NCBI RefSeq assembly: GCF_000828715.1
Contig: NZ_AP014583.1
Span: 232,501-296,500, forward strand
Source: Winogradskyella sp. PG-2
GTDB lineage: Bacteria; Bacteroidota; Bacteroidia; Flavobacteriales; Flavobacteriaceae
Length of the DNA stretch: 64,000 nt
Reading direction: 5' to 3'
A program made the position numbers and the translations under genes. Shown piece by piece: positions 1 to 9,025 of the stretch (within the stretch, counting starts at the first letter, position 1; each line of letters begins with the position of its first letter). The notes under the pieces were generated by a model that was given only the letters and a program-made list of their open reading frames with translations, was not told where the DNA came from and ran no database searches.

Positions 1-1
1 T

Positions 2-1279
2 CCCAAACAAAAAGAACTTACTGAATATCTCCACTTATTAGAGGAAGCAAAAAAGCGAGATCATAGAAAACTTGGTAAAGAACTTGAACTATTTACTTTT
101 TCTCAAAAAGTAGGGCAAGGTTTACCGTTATGGCTACCTAAAGGAGCAGCTTTACGAGAACGCTTAGAAAATTTCCTTAAAGCTGCCCAAAAGAAGGCTG
201 GTTATGAAATGGTTGTAACACCTCATATTGGCAATAAAGATCTATATGTCACTTCTGGCCACTTTGCTAAATATGGTGAAGACAGTTTTCAACCTATTAA
301 TACCCCAGCTGAAGGTGAAGAGTTTTTACTTAAACCTATGAATTGCCCACATCATTGTGAAATATATAATAGTAAACCTTTTTCATATAAAGATTTACCA
401 AAACGTTTTGCAGAATTTGGTACAGTATATAGATATGAACAAAGTGGTGAACTTCATGGTTTAACACGTGTAAGAGGGTTTACTCAGGATGACGCACATA
501 TTTTTTGTACGCCAGATCAATTAGATGCAGAATTTAAAGAAGTTATTGATTTAGTCTTATATGTATTTGGCTCATTAGGTTTTGAAGATTTTAAGGCACA
601 AGTATCATTAAGAGACCCTGAAAAACCAGAAAAGTATATAGGTAGTGATGAAAACTGGGATAAAGCAGAGCAAGCTATCTTAAATGCTGCAATTGACAAA
701 GGTTTAAATTATGTTGTAGAAACAGGAGAAGCTGCTTTTTATGGACCAAAGTTAGATTTTATGGTAAATGATGCTCTTGGACGACAATGGCAATTGGGCA
801 CAATACAAGTAGATTACAATTTACCAGAGCGTTTTGATTTAACTTATAAAGGTAGTGATAATGAAATGCATAGACCTGTTATGATTCATCGTGCACCCTT
901 TGGTAGTTTAGAACGTTTTGTAGCGATTTTACTAGAACACACGGGCGGAAACTTCCCACTTTGGTTAATGCCAGAACAAGCAATTATTATCTCGATTAGT
1001 GAGAAATATGAAAAATACGCGGAAAAAGTTTTAAATTTGATGGAAAATGACGAAATTCGCGCCCTTGCAGACAATAGAAATGAAACTGTAGGTAAGAAAA
1101 TTCGTGAAGCAGAAATGCAAAAGTTCCCGTTTATGATTATCCTTGGTGAGCAAGAAGAAAAAGATAATACAATAACTGTACGTCAACATGGTGGTGAAGA
1201 TCTTGGCACAATTACTGTAAATGAATTTATAAATATTGTAAAAGATAGAGTAAATAAAAGCCTAAAAACTTTTAAATAA
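2..1279 (+). CDS. thrS: Threonine--tRNA ligase, 3' part (5' end outside window)
   Basis: Charges tRNA-Thr with threonine in the cytoplasm. The reading frame is open from base 2, so the N-terminal TGS and editing domains lie outside the window and about 425 residues of catalytic core plus anticodon-binding domain remain. The class II core is clear: MNCPHH carries the zinc Cys, DDAHIF carries a zinc His, VYRYEQSG...[10 protein letters not shown] is motif 2, and [11 protein letters not shown] holds the third zinc ligand and motif 3. The C-terminal part (from about ALWLMPEQA) is the anticodon-binding domain. An internal ATG at 209 is not the start, because the conserved sequence [15 protein letters not shown] is encoded upstream of it. 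It heads the classic thrS-infC-rpmI-rplT cluster; infC begins about 28 bases downstream. Confidence 0.97.
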   Translation, partial: PKQKELTEYLHLLEEAKKRDHRKLGKELELFTFSQKVGQGLPLWLPKGAALRERLENFLKAAQKKAGYEMVVTPHIGNKDLYVTSGHFAKYGEDSFQPINTPAEGEEFLLKPMNCPHHCEIYNSKPFSYKDLPKRFAEFGTVYRYEQSGELHGLTRVRGFTQDDAHIFCTPDQLDAEFKEVIDLVLYVFGSLGFEDFKAQVSLRDPEKPEKYIGSDENWDKAEQAILNAAIDKGLNYVVETGEAAFYGPKLDFMVNDALGRQWQLGTIQVDYNLPERFDLTYKGSDNEMHRPVMIHRAPFGSLERFVAILLEHTGGNFPLWLMPEQAIIISISEKYEKYAEKVLNLMENDEIRALADNRNETVGKKIREAEMQKFPFMIILGEQEEKDNTITVRQHGGEDLGTITVNEFINIVKDRVNKSLKTFK

Positions 1280-1306
1280 ATAACGTTTAATTTAAATATA
1301 TAAGTC

Positions 1307-1858
1307 ATAGCAATACGTAGAAGAAGGAATTTTAATAGACGTGTGGTCAAAGAAGATCAACACAATATTAATTCTAAAATTAGAGCTGAAGAAGTTCGAC
1401 TTGTTGGAGATAATGTTGAAATTGGTGTATATCCTACTAAACAAGCTCTAAACATCGCCGATGAACAAGGTTTAGATCTTGTTGAGATTTCGCCAAATGC
1501 GAAACCGCCCGTTTGTAAAGTAATGGATTATAAAAAATTCCTTTACGAACAAAAGAAAAGAGATAAAGCTTTGAAATCTAAAGCTACCAAAGTTGTAGTT
1601 AAAGAAATTCGGTTTGGACCTAATACGGATGACCATGACTATGAATTTAAGAAAAAACATGCCGTTAAGTTCTTAAAAGATGGAGCAAAGCTCAAAGCTT
1701 TTGTATTTTTTAAAGGACGATCCATTGTCTTTAAAGAGCAAGGTCAAATTTTATTATTAAGATTAGCTCAAGATCTTGAAGAATATGGCAAGGTAGAACA
1801 AATGCCAAAGTTAGAAGGTAAGCGAATGATTATGTTCATCGCACCAAAAAAGAAATAA
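1307..1858 (+). CDS. infC: Translation initiation factor IF-3, probable AUA start
   Basis: IF-3 binds the 30S subunit, keeps subunits apart and discriminates against wrong start codons. The product would be 183 residues, normal for the family, with the N-terminal domain ([29 protein letters not shown]) and the C-terminal domain ([17 protein letters not shown]). No ATG is available: an in-frame TAA sits at 1301-1303, followed by GTC, ATA (1307), GCA, ATA, CGT, AGA, AGA, giving [12 protein letters not shown], which matches the usual basic N-terminus AIRRR of Bacteroidota IF-3. A GTG at 1343 would remove this segment. Rare initiation codons (AUU, AUA, AUC) are known for infC and make it self-regulating, because IF-3 rejects them. 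Choice of 1307 is inference from the conserved N-terminus. Confidence 0.93.
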   Translation: MAIRRRRNFNRRVVKEDQHNINSKIRAEEVRLVGDNVEIGVYPTKQALNIADEQGLDLVEISPNAKPPVCKVMDYKKFLYEQKKRDKALKSKATKVVVKEIRFGPNTDDHDYEFKKKHAVKFLKDGAKLKAFVFFKGRSIVFKEQGQILLLRLAQDLEEYGKVEQMPKLEGKRMIMFIAPKKK

Positions 1859-1916
1859 AAGAGCTGTTGATTCAGCAAAACGATAATAAGCGAAACGTAA
1901 TTAAAAATAGGAGAAA

Positions 1917-2114
1917 ATGCCTAAAATGAAAACAAAATCGAGTGCTAAGAAACGTTTCAAACTAACTGGCACTGGTAAGATTAAAAGAAAGCATGCTTTT
2001 AAGAGTCATATATTGACAAAAAAATCTAAAAAGCGTAAGCTTAAGTTAACTCACGATGGTTTAGTACATAAATCAGATGAGGATAACATTAAAACAATGT
2101 TACGTTTAAAGTAA
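1917..2114 (+). CDS. rpmI: 50S ribosomal protein L35
   Basis: Small, very basic large-subunit protein of 65 residues, the normal length for bL35. It opens with [20 protein letters not shown] and is rich in Lys and Arg throughout, ending in [10 protein letters not shown]. It sits 58 bases after infC and 103 bases before rplT, the conserved order across bacteria. A GGAG sequence three bases before the ATG resembles a Shine-Dalgarno site but is too close to be typical, and Bacteroidota rarely rely on one. Confidence 0.97.
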   Translation: MPKMKTKSSAKKRFKLTGTGKIKRKHAFKSHILTKKSKKRKLKLTHDGLVHKSDEDNIKTMLRLK

Positions 2115-2118
2115 TACA

Positions 2119-2200
2119 GTTTTAATAGGTTAAAACAATTTATAAACCCTGGAGTTAGGCAAAATTATTTAGCAAGTACCAAAATTTGGTCGCCTACTAC
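2119..2200 (+). promoter_or_regulatory. Structured leader between rpmI and rplT
   Basis: The 103-base gap holds two foldable elements. The first is a 7-bp hairpin, GTTTTAA-TAGG-TTAAAAC, at 2119-2136. The second has an outer stem TAGGC (2156-2160) with GCCTA (2192-2196) enclosing a hairpin ACCAA-AAT-TTGGT (2178-2190). There is no U-run, so it is not a simple terminator. L20 is known to repress its own operon by binding leader RNA in Escherichia coli and Bacillus; a similar role here is inference. Confidence 0.4.
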
Positions 2201-2217
2201 AAAAAACAATTAAAGAA

Positions 2218-2562
2218 ATGCCAAGATCAGTAAATTCAGTTGCAAAAAGAGCTAGAAGAAAAAAAGTTCTTAAGCAAGCAAAAGGTTACTTCGGAAGACG
2301 TAAAAACGTTTGGACAGTAGCAAAGAATGCGGTTGACAAAGCGATGCAATATTCGTACAGAGACCGTAGAAATAAAAAGAGAACATTCCGTGCGTTATGG
2401 ATTATGCGTATTAATGCAGGTGCAAGACAACATGGAATGAGCTATTCAAAGTTCATGGGAAAATTAAAAGCCAATAAAATCGAATTGAATCGTAAGGTTC
2501 TTGCAGATTTAGCTATGAATCACCCAGAAGCTTTTGAAGCTATAGTTAACAAAGTAAAATAA
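2218..2562 (+). CDS. rplT: 50S ribosomal protein L20
   Basis: Large-subunit protein bL20, an early 23S rRNA binder needed for 50S assembly. The 114 residues match the family length. It starts [20 protein letters not shown], followed by [10 protein letters not shown] and the conserved globular part [22 protein letters not shown]. It is the last gene of the thrS operon and is followed at once by a strong terminator. Its leader is structured, which fits autogenous control. Confidence 0.98.
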   Translation: MPRSVNSVAKRARRKKVLKQAKGYFGRRKNVWTVAKNAVDKAMQYSYRDRRNKKRTFRALWIMRINAGARQHGMSYSKFMGKLKANKIELNRKVLADLAMNHPEAFEAIVNKVK

Positions 2563-2600
2563 GGCTTTTAGCCAAATTAATAACAACATTTCGCTTAATA

Positions 2601-2628
2601 AATCCGATTCATTAGAATCGGATTTTTT
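2601..2628 (+). terminator. Rho-independent terminator of the thrS-rplT operon
   Basis: Perfect 10-bp stem AATCCGATTC / GAATCGGATT with an ATTA loop followed by a run of T, 39 bases after the rplT stop. It also lies downstream of the convergent cyclase gene, which ends at 2646 on the other strand. Confidence 0.9.
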
Positions 2629-2645
2629 GTTATTCATAGTTTATA

Positions 2646-3713
2646 TTATAATGCGTAAACTTCAACTGTATCTTTCTTTCCTTTAAGCGCAATACCATTA
2701 GACAATAATTGGTAATGAGTTTCAGAAATACTCAGATTATTAAGCACACTTTTTGACACTAAAAGAGATTTATTATAGGTATTACATAACTTTTGTAATC
2801 TCGCTGCAGTATTAATGACATCTCCATGATAAGCTATTTCTTTTTTTACATAACGAACTTCAGTTACCATTATTTTCCCACAATGTATACCAGCTTTAAA
2901 CTCTGGTTTATGATTGTATTTTTTAGCATAGTAATCCTCTCTTTTGTTTAATCTCTTTTCAAAAGCGAAAAACATACTAATACAATTATTATTTTTGAAG
3001 CCTTTTTTTGGCAACCAACTCAACACGGCTTCATCACCAACATATTGATAAACTTCTGCTTCAAACCTACTAAGGATCCTATTTAAATCTATAAAACAAT
3101 CTTGAATGAATTTACTATACTCAATATGCCCTAACTTCTCCGCAATTTTAGTCGAATCTTTTAGATCTAAAAACATTAAGATTCTTTCCTCTTCTTGAGG
3201 TTTTCTATATTTTCCAATAAGAACATTAATAAAAATACCTCTTCCAAATTTGTCATTAGCAATCCTTATCAAAGAGAAAACAATAGAACTTGTAATAGAG
3301 TAAATAACCGTGGTCCAAAAGAATGGATCTCTTCTCCACCAACCTCTTTCATTTGGCAAATCTATATCTATCTGCTCTTCGACTAATAAAGATATGGTAC
3401 TCAGTAAGACTATAATTAAAACAAAATAAATTATAGATTTTACAAGTATACTAATTCCTAAAGCAAGTCTTTTACTAATAAAAATATCAAATAAAAACTC
3501 AATGATAGCATATACAAGACCCAATAAAAAACCAACTATTATAGCAAACTCATAGTAGGCTCTAATAGGCAAGTTTAAAACATCATCTGAAAAAAGACTT
3601 AACTCTTCTTCAATACCATTATATCTTATAAGGGAAAAAAGAAAAAAAGCAATTACCCAAAATATAATTGATGTAAATACTAATTCTAATAATACTTTTA
3701 ATCTTATGTTCAT
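2646..3713 (-). CDS. Membrane-anchored class III adenylate/guanylate cyclase
   Basis: Predicted to make cAMP or cGMP at the membrane. The N-terminal half has four hydrophobic segments (about residues 8-30, 55-76, 86-111, 134-150); the C-terminal half is a class III cyclase domain. Both metal-binding Asp positions are present (FLDLKDST near 183 and YQYVGDEA near 227), as is the helix with the transition-state Asn and Arg (GDVINTAARLQ near 297-307). The domain therefore looks catalytically competent; purine specificity cannot be read reliably. A TTG six bases upstream would add two residues, but the ATG at 3713 gives the natural start MNIRLK. It begins 9 bases after the stop of the secreted protein gene, so the two are probably cotranscribed. 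Confidence 0.85.
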   Translation of the reverse strand: MNIRLKVLLELVFTSIIFWVIAFFLFSLIRYNGIEEELSLFSDDVLNLPIRAYYEFAIIVGFLLGLVYAIIEFLFDIFISKRLALGISILVKSIIYFVLIIVLLSTISLLVEEQIDIDLPNERGWWRRDPFFWTTVIYSITSSIVFSLIRIANDKFGRGIFINVLIGKYRKPQEEERILMFLDLKDSTKIAEKLGHIEYSKFIQDCFIDLNRILSRFEAEVYQYVGDEAVLSWLPKKGFKNNNCISMFFAFEKRLNKREDYYAKKYNHKPEFKAGIHCGKIMVTEVRYVKKEIAYHGDVINTAARLQKLCNTYNKSLLVSKSVLNNLSISETHYQLLSNGIALKGKKDTVEVYAL

Positions 3714-3722
3714 TGACAAGAA

Positions 3723-4988
3723 TCAAGTTTTCTGCTTTTTCTTTTTAGCAGCAGGAAATAAAACATTATTCAAAATCAAACGATAACCCGGTGAAGTTGG
3801 GTGTAAATCTAATTCTGTTTTCGGATCTCCAACTCTATGAGTATAATCTTCTGGGTCGTGACCACCATAAAAGGTGAAGAAGCCTTTTCCTTTTATACCA
3901 TGAATGTATTTAGCTTCACCATTAGTTCTATTTTCTCCCATAACTAATACATTCGACTTTATTTGATCTCTAGAAAAAGACGTTGTTTGCCCCATAAAAC
4001 CTTTAACTAAAGCTGTATGATTTTGGGTTAACATCGTAGGGATTGGATCCCATTTTGCAGAATACTCCATCAATGAAAAATAATCTGTAGTATATGGTAT
4101 CTGACGTTTCCGAGTCATATCTATCGAAGAGAATTCATAAACATTTGGGCTTCGTTCTAATACATAATCTTTAAAAGCAAATGTATTAGTGAAATCTATT
4201 TTATTTTGGTAACCTGGGTCACTTCCATCTCCATCAAACATAGGCTCACAGATATCTACATTCTCTGCAGAAAGTGCAATATCAAAACTATCCGTCGCAG
4301 AACACATTGCAAACATAAAACCACCACCAACTACATAATCTCTTATTTTAAGTGCTACATCTAATTTAGCGTCAGAAACTTTACTATAGCCAAGACGATT
4401 TGCCAATTCTTCAGCATTTTTCTTTTCTTCAATATACCAAGCTGCAGAACGATATGATCTATAAAACTTACCATATTGACCCGTAAAATCCTCGTGATGT
4501 AAATGTAACCAATCATATAAGAGCAATTCGTCTTTTAAGACCTCTTCATCATAAATAGTTTCATAAGGAATTTCAGCATATGTCAATACCATTGTTACAG
4601 CATCATCCCAAGGCTGTTTCCCATAAGGTGTATATACTGCAATTTTTGGTGCTTTTTCTAAAACTACGGCTTCTTGATTTACTGCAGGGCTGGCAATATC
4701 TTCTAAGATTTTAGTGGCTTTAGAATCTGAGATAACCTCAAAACTAACCCCTCTAATTTGACATTCACGTTGAATGATTTCTGCGTCTGGTAATAAGAAT
4801 GAACCACCTCTATAGTTGAGTAACCATTTAACTTTAAGTTCGCGTTCTAGTGTCCAATAGGTTACACCATATGCTTTCAAATGATTCTCTTGAGTCTCAG
4901 CATCCATAGGAATAAGTATGTAAGATGCATATGAATTTACACTCAAGAAAAGCGTAATTATAATTAATGCAATTTTTTTCAAGTTCAT
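3723..4988 (-). CDS. Secreted conserved Bacteroidota protein of unknown function
   Basis: 421 residues with a signal peptide (MNLKKIALIIITLFLSVNSYA, cleavage near residue 21), so it acts outside the cytoplasm. From memory, flavobacterial homologues are often labelled asparagine synthetase B. I see no support for that name: there is no Cys nucleophile at position 2, no SGGxDS pyrophosphatase loop, and the protein is exported. A nucleophile-elbow-like stretch GGGFMFAMCSATD near residues 225-237 recalls class I glutamine-amidotransferase or ThuA-like folds, which is only a suggestion. The C-terminus is a Lys-rich tail (KKKKQKT). It is the upstream gene of a pair with the membrane cyclase. Function not assigned. 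Confidence 0.75.
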   Translation of the reverse strand: MNLKKIALIIITLFLSVNSYASYILIPMDAETQENHLKAYGVTYWTLERELKVKWLLNYRGGSFLLPDAEIIQRECQIRGVSFEVISDSKATKILEDIASPAVNQEAVVLEKAPKIAVYTPYGKQPWDDAVTMVLTYAEIPYETIYDEEVLKDELLLYDWLHLHHEDFTGQYGKFYRSYRSAAWYIEEKKNAEELANRLGYSKVSDAKLDVALKIRDYVVGGGFMFAMCSATDSFDIALSAENVDICEPMFDGDGSDPGYQNKIDFTNTFAFKDYVLERSPNVYEFSSIDMTRKRQIPYTTDYFSLMEYSAKWDPIPTMLTQNHTALVKGFMGQTTSFSRDQIKSNVLVMGENRTNGEAKYIHGIKGKGFFTFYGGHDPEDYTHRVGDPKTELDLHPTSPGYRLILNNVLFPAAKKKKQKT

Positions 4989-5142
4989 AGATTTAGAACT
5001 AAATATAATTAAATTTTAACCTAACATCATCTATTTTATAATTCTTTTAAGTTATTATTCTATTGAACTTATACTTATAAAGTTTGTATCTTGTATAGCT
5101 GTATTCATTATAAGTTAATATCTAAGTACTTTCTTGATTAGT

Positions 5143-6216
5143 GTGAATAGAAAATTCAAAATATTAGTTTTTAGCATTATTTCAGTGTTCATATCATGTG
5201 AAAATGAGCCTTATGAAGGTCCTTTAGATTTCAATACTCAAATTTCTTGTGAAGAGGCAAATGAAAATTTAACATTAGCTGAATCTAATTTTGATGATGT
5301 TAATGCAGCTAATTACAATTTATACTGTCAAGAATATAGAGACGCATTAGAAGACTATATCTCGGCTTGTCCAGATGATAATAGTGAAATTTCAATGCTT
5401 TTAGATAACTTAGGGGATTGTGAACTTTCCTCTTATTTTCAGGTTGATTTTGATGGCTCAACTTTTTTTGCTGACTCTGCTGAGGCAAGCATAGAGCAAG
5501 GTCAAATATCTATAAAAGGTATACGAGGCACAAATGAGGAAACCGTAGAACTAATAGTAAATGCTACAAGTCAAGGAACTTATAGTTTGGGAGTTTCTGC
5601 AAATAATAACCAACTAAATATTGGGCTGTATTCACCAGATAGTAATAGTTTAAACGCTTGGCAGTCTGTTAATCCTTCTAACGAGGCACAAGGAGAAATT
5701 ACTATTACTAAAATTGATTATTTTAACTCCGTTATTTCTGGAACTTTTAATTTTACAGCTTATGATGAAGTTAATGGTACTAAGGAGTTTAGTAATGGCA
5801 TATTCGAAAACATTCTTTTTACAAAAGCTAATGACTTTTTTGCTAAAGTGGATGGAGTTGAATTTGTAGATGTTCAAATTGTACCAGGTATTAATAATTT
5901 TGGATGGATAGGACTTCTTGCGAGAGATCAACAGAATGAAGAAATATTCATATCCGTAAGATATAATGCAACTCCTGGAACATACAGTTTAAGTCAAGAT
6001 TCTTCATTTACAGGTTTTGATTATTCGCCAAGCTTTCAAGATTTTCATTACGGAGATGGTTCAGTAACTGTATTAATACATAATCCAGAAACTAATTTTC
6101 TAATGGGCACATTTAGTTGCACTGCATTGCCTGAGCTTGATGGAGTTGGTACTTATGAAATTACTGAAGGCCGTTTTTGTGTTACCTATCTTGATGGTTC
6201 TTTTATAGAGGACTAG
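5143..6216 (+). CDS. Putative lipoprotein, flavobacterial family
   Basis: About 357 residues. The start is either GTG at 5143 (MNRKFKILVFSIISVF) or TTG at 5134; both lead to a signal sequence ending ISVFISC, a lipobox-like site whose Cys would carry lipid. The mature part has a short helical, Cys-containing region (residues about 25-90: SCEEANENL, LYCQEYRDA, NLGDCELS) and then two similar beta-rich halves, one beginning YFQVDFDGSTFFADSAEASIE and the other FFAKVDGVEFVDVQIVPG. The halves look like a duplicated module, similar to DUF6252-type flavobacterial domains, an assignment made from memory. Its stop codon overlaps the stop of the convergent permease gene in a CTAG tetranucleotide. Confidence 0.75.
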   Translation: MNRKFKILVFSIISVFISCENEPYEGPLDFNTQISCEEANENLTLAESNFDDVNAANYNLYCQEYRDALEDYISACPDDNSEISMLLDNLGDCELSSYFQVDFDGSTFFADSAEASIEQGQISIKGIRGTNEETVELIVNATSQGTYSLGVSANNNQLNIGLYSPDSNSLNAWQSVNPSNEAQGEITITKIDYFNSVISGTFNFTAYDEVNGTKEFSNGIFENILFTKANDFFAKVDGVEFVDVQIVPGINNFGWIGLLARDQQNEEIFISVRYNATPGTYSLSQDSSFTGFDYSPSFQDFHYGDGSVTVLIHNPETNFLMGTFSCTALPELDGVGTYEITEGRFCVTYLDGSFIED

Positions 6217-7253
6217 AGTTTACTAGGCCGTGTTTCTTTTCCAGATAATAAACTTGCTATAATTTTTGTACTCGGAAATTGCTCTAAAATAATTTTAATG
6301 AATACTGTAATTGGTATAGCCATAATTAAGCCTGGAATTCCCCATAGAAAGCCCCAAAACATGAGCATCACTAATACAGCAATAACATTTATAGAAAAAG
6401 ATTTACCCATAAAAATTGGTTCTAAAATTGCTCCAAATGTTACTTGAACTAAAGTAATAGCTAACATAAAAAAGAAGAGTGTACTTGTTGGATCAAACTC
6501 AACAAACGCAAAAATAGATAACAATATTACAGATATAAAAGAGCCTACCATTTGCACAAAGTTTATAGCAAAAGCAAATAATCCCCAAAAAATTGGAAAA
6601 CTTACATCAAAGAACACACACATTAAACCAGTAAAAATGCCAGTTAATGCACTCACTAAGAACTTAACCTTAATGAACTTAATTAGATCCTTTTCAATCT
6701 TCAAAAAGGTTTTTACAGACGTATGTTTTCGTTTAAGCAAAGTGTTATTTAAAAGTTTCTGAACATTTATAGATTCTGCCAACCATAGCACAACAAAAAA
6801 CACTGTCATTAGTAAGCTTGTTAAAAATGAATTCAAAAAACCTAATGTTGTTCCTAAATTTTCTTTTTCAAAAAACTGTCCAATGAAGTTCTTATCCTGT
6901 TCAAATACAATACCAAAACTATCATGAAGATACACTTTAAGATCTGCTAATTTCACTTCAGCTTTTGATAAAAATTCGGTGTTATTTGCTAAAATTTGTT
7001 TACTAGATAATTGAATTAATTCAAAACCAATTTTTAAACCTCCTGCTACTAAAAGAAGTACAATAATTATGCTTACAAATTTTGGTACTTTACGTCTTCC
7101 CAACCAGCGCATTATTGGTAGAAATAGTAATGCTATAAACATTGAAAATATTAATGGAATAAATATAAAGGATAATATTTTAAGTAAATAAAAAACAAGA
7201 GGTACTACTATAATTAACAGTAGGACATTAGTTGTACGTCTTTGATCTAACAT
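6213..7253 (-). CDS. AI-2E family (PerM-like) membrane permease
   Basis: 346-residue integral membrane protein with about eight hydrophobic segments, arranged as in the AI-2E/PerM family: two or three N-terminal helices, a soluble stretch (about residues 75-135), then the C-terminal helix bundle with conserved GLMCVFFDVSFPIFWGLFAF, PIFWG and the PIFMGKS...NVIAVLV region. Family members export varied small solutes; the substrate cannot be told from sequence and AI-2 transport should not be assumed. It ends in the lipoprotein gene's stop codon on the opposite strand, leaving no room for a terminator. Confidence 0.88.
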   Translation of the reverse strand: MLDQRRTTNVLLLIIVVPLVFYLLKILSFIFIPLIFSMFIALLFLPIMRWLGRRKVPKFVSIIIVLLLVAGGLKIGFELIQLSSKQILANNTEFLSKAEVKLADLKVYLHDSFGIVFEQDKNFIGQFFEKENLGTTLGFLNSFLTSLLMTVFFVVLWLAESINVQKLLNNTLLKRKHTSVKTFLKIEKDLIKFIKVKFLVSALTGIFTGLMCVFFDVSFPIFWGLFAFAINFVQMVGSFISVILLSIFAFVEFDPTSTLFFFMLAITLVQVTFGAILEPIFMGKSFSINVIAVLVMLMFWGFLWGIPGLIMAIPITVFIKIILEQFPSTKIIASLLSGKETRPSKL

Positions 7254-7325
7254 GAGGCAAATTTCTTTTTAATAGCAGAAAGTAAAGATAAGTCAAAAAA
7301 CCGCTTTTAAAACCTTAAAATGCTG

Positions 7326-8858
7326 TTAAAAAGGAACCCCATCATCCTCAGGTCCATCAAAAGCATCAGATGGAGATGGGAAATTATCTGGCTTAAACGT
7401 ATCATCGTTTGCAGCCGCATTCATTTTTGAATGGAACTCGCCAAAAGGAGTATCAAAATCATCTAGATTATCAAATTTACCTAAATGACCAATAAACTTT
7501 AATCTTATATTCTCCAATCCACCATTTCTGTGTTTAGCAACTATAAATTCACCTTGACCTTCAGTAGGAGAACGTTCTTCATCATCCCATTCGTCAATCT
7601 TGTAATACTCAGGTCTATAGATAAACGATACAATATCTGCATCTTGCTCAATTGCTCCAGATTCACGTAAATCTGATAATAAAGGACGTTTACTTCCTCC
7701 ACGGGTTTCCACAGCACGAGATAACTGAGATAAAGCAATTACAGGAATACTCAATTCTTTCGCCAAAGCCTTAAGGTTACGAGAAATTGTAGAAATCTCC
7801 TGTTCACGATTACCTCCTTTTTGACTTCCACCTGCAGTCATTAATTGCAAATAATCAATCATTATCATCTTAATCCCATATTGAGAGGCTAAACGACGAG
7901 CTTTTGCTCTTAAATCGAAAATTGAAAGCGATGGTGTATCATCGATAAATAAAGGTGCTTTTTCTAAAGTTTTCACCTTTACATTAAGCTGCTCCCATTC
8001 ATGTTTTTCAAGCTTACCAGTTCTTAATTTTTCTGAAGACAATCCGGTTTCACTAGAAATTAAACGTGTAATTAACTGTACGGAAGACATTTCTAAAGAA
8101 AAGAATGCTACAGGAATATTACTATTTACGGCAACATTACGAGCCATAGTAAGCGTAAATGCAGTTTTACCCATACCTGGTCGAGCAGCCACAATAATTA
8201 AATCAGATGGTTGCCAACCAGATGTTAACTTATCGAGTTTATCAAATCCAGAGGGAATTCCACTCATACCCTCTTTATTCGAAATTTCTTCAATCTTTTT
8301 CTTAGCTTGTATGACTAAACTTTGTGCCGTTTCTGTAGATTTCTTGACGTTTCCTTGAGTTACTTCATACAATTTCGCTTCTGCATTATCTAACAGGTCA
8401 AAAACATCTTTTGTTTCATCATAAGCCTCTTCAATAATTTCACTCGAAATTTTTATCAAACTACGTTGAATATATTTCTGAAGAATAATACGTGCATGAA
8501 ACTCAATGTGCGCTGAAGAAGATACACGTTGTGTTAAAGAAATGAGGTAAAAATCACCACCAATTAAATCTAATTTTTCATCCTTCTTAAGCTGGCTAGA
8601 AACCGTTAATAAGTCAACAGGTTCACTGTTTTCAAATAATTTAAAAATGGCTTCAAAAATGTGTTTATGAGCTTCTTTATAGAAAGCTTCGGCACTCAAA
8701 ATATCAATAACCTCATCAACCCCTTTCTTATCAATCATCATTGCACCCAATACAACTTCCTCTAAATCAATTGCTTGAGGTGGTATTTTACCTTTTTCTA
8801 AATTAATAATTGTGCTTTTATCGACTTTATAGCCTTGTATAGGGTTGGGTTGTTTCAT
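7326..8858 (-). CDS. dnaB: Replicative DNA helicase DnaB
   Basis: Hexameric 5'-3' helicase of the replication fork. The N-terminal DnaB domain (about residues 25-125, LEEVVLGAMMIDKKG) is followed by a linker and a RecA-type motor: Walker A ARPGMGKT near 230, Walker B IKMIMIDYLQLM near 330, and the motif LSQLSRAVETR near 375. About 510 residues, slightly longer than E. coli DnaB because of an acidic, Pro-rich tail ending DGVPF. The start is the ATG at 8858 (MKQPNPIQGYKVDK); a TTG three codons upstream would overlap the promoter. A consensus -7 box lies six bases upstream, suggesting a nearly leaderless mRNA. Confidence 0.96.
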   Translation of the reverse strand: MKQPNPIQGYKVDKSTIINLEKGKIPPQAIDLEEVVLGAMMIDKKGVDEVIDILSAEAFYKEAHKHIFEAIFKLFENSEPVDLLTVSSQLKKDEKLDLIGGDFYLISLTQRVSSSAHIEFHARIILQKYIQRSLIKISSEIIEEAYDETKDVFDLLDNAEAKLYEVTQGNVKKSTETAQSLVIQAKKKIEEISNKEGMSGIPSGFDKLDKLTSGWQPSDLIIVAARPGMGKTAFTLTMARNVAVNSNIPVAFFSLEMSSVQLITRLISSETGLSSEKLRTGKLEKHEWEQLNVKVKTLEKAPLFIDDTPSLSIFDLRAKARRLASQYGIKMIMIDYLQLMTAGGSQKGGNREQEISTISRNLKALAKELSIPVIALSQLSRAVETRGGSKRPLLSDLRESGAIEQDADIVSFIYRPEYYKIDEWDDEERSPTEGQGEFIVAKHRNGGLENIRLKFIGHLGKFDNLDDFDTPFGEFHSKMNAAANDDTFKPDNFPSPSDAFDGPEDDGVPF

Positions 8859-8864
8859 AAGTAA

Positions 8865-8872
8865 CAAAAATA
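8865..8872 (-). promoter_or_regulatory. -7 promoter box of dnaB
   Basis: TATTTTTG on the minus strand matches the Bacteroidota sigma-70 -7 consensus TAnnTTTG and ends six bases before the dnaB ATG. No clear TTG -33 element at 17-20 bases. Confidence 0.4.
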
Positions 8873-8971
8873 ACTAAATACATCGACGAACTGCATAAGT
8901 GCTGTTTAGCAATCTCAACAGATCGTTAACAATTTAACTGTTAATAACTAAAATATATTGTTAATAGCGCC

Positions 8972-9005
8972 AAAAAAAACCGAAGCATAAACTTCAGTTT
9001 TTTTT
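8972..9005 (-). terminator. Rho-independent terminator of accA
   Basis: On the minus strand the hairpin is ACTGAAG-TTTATG-CTTCGGT flanked by A and T runs. One pair is a G-U wobble in minus-strand RNA but a C-A mismatch in plus-strand RNA, so it serves accA, whose stop is at 9026. Confidence 0.8.
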
Positions 9006-9025
9006 GTTGCCTATGTTTAGTGGAT

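Noticed and set aside
1343..1858. infC starting at GTG 1343
   Set aside because: It would drop the conserved basic segment A-I-R-R-R that is open in frame from ATA 1307.
3723..4988. Asparagine synthetase
   Set aside because: It has an export signal and lacks the N-terminal glutaminase Cys and the SGGxDS synthetase loop.
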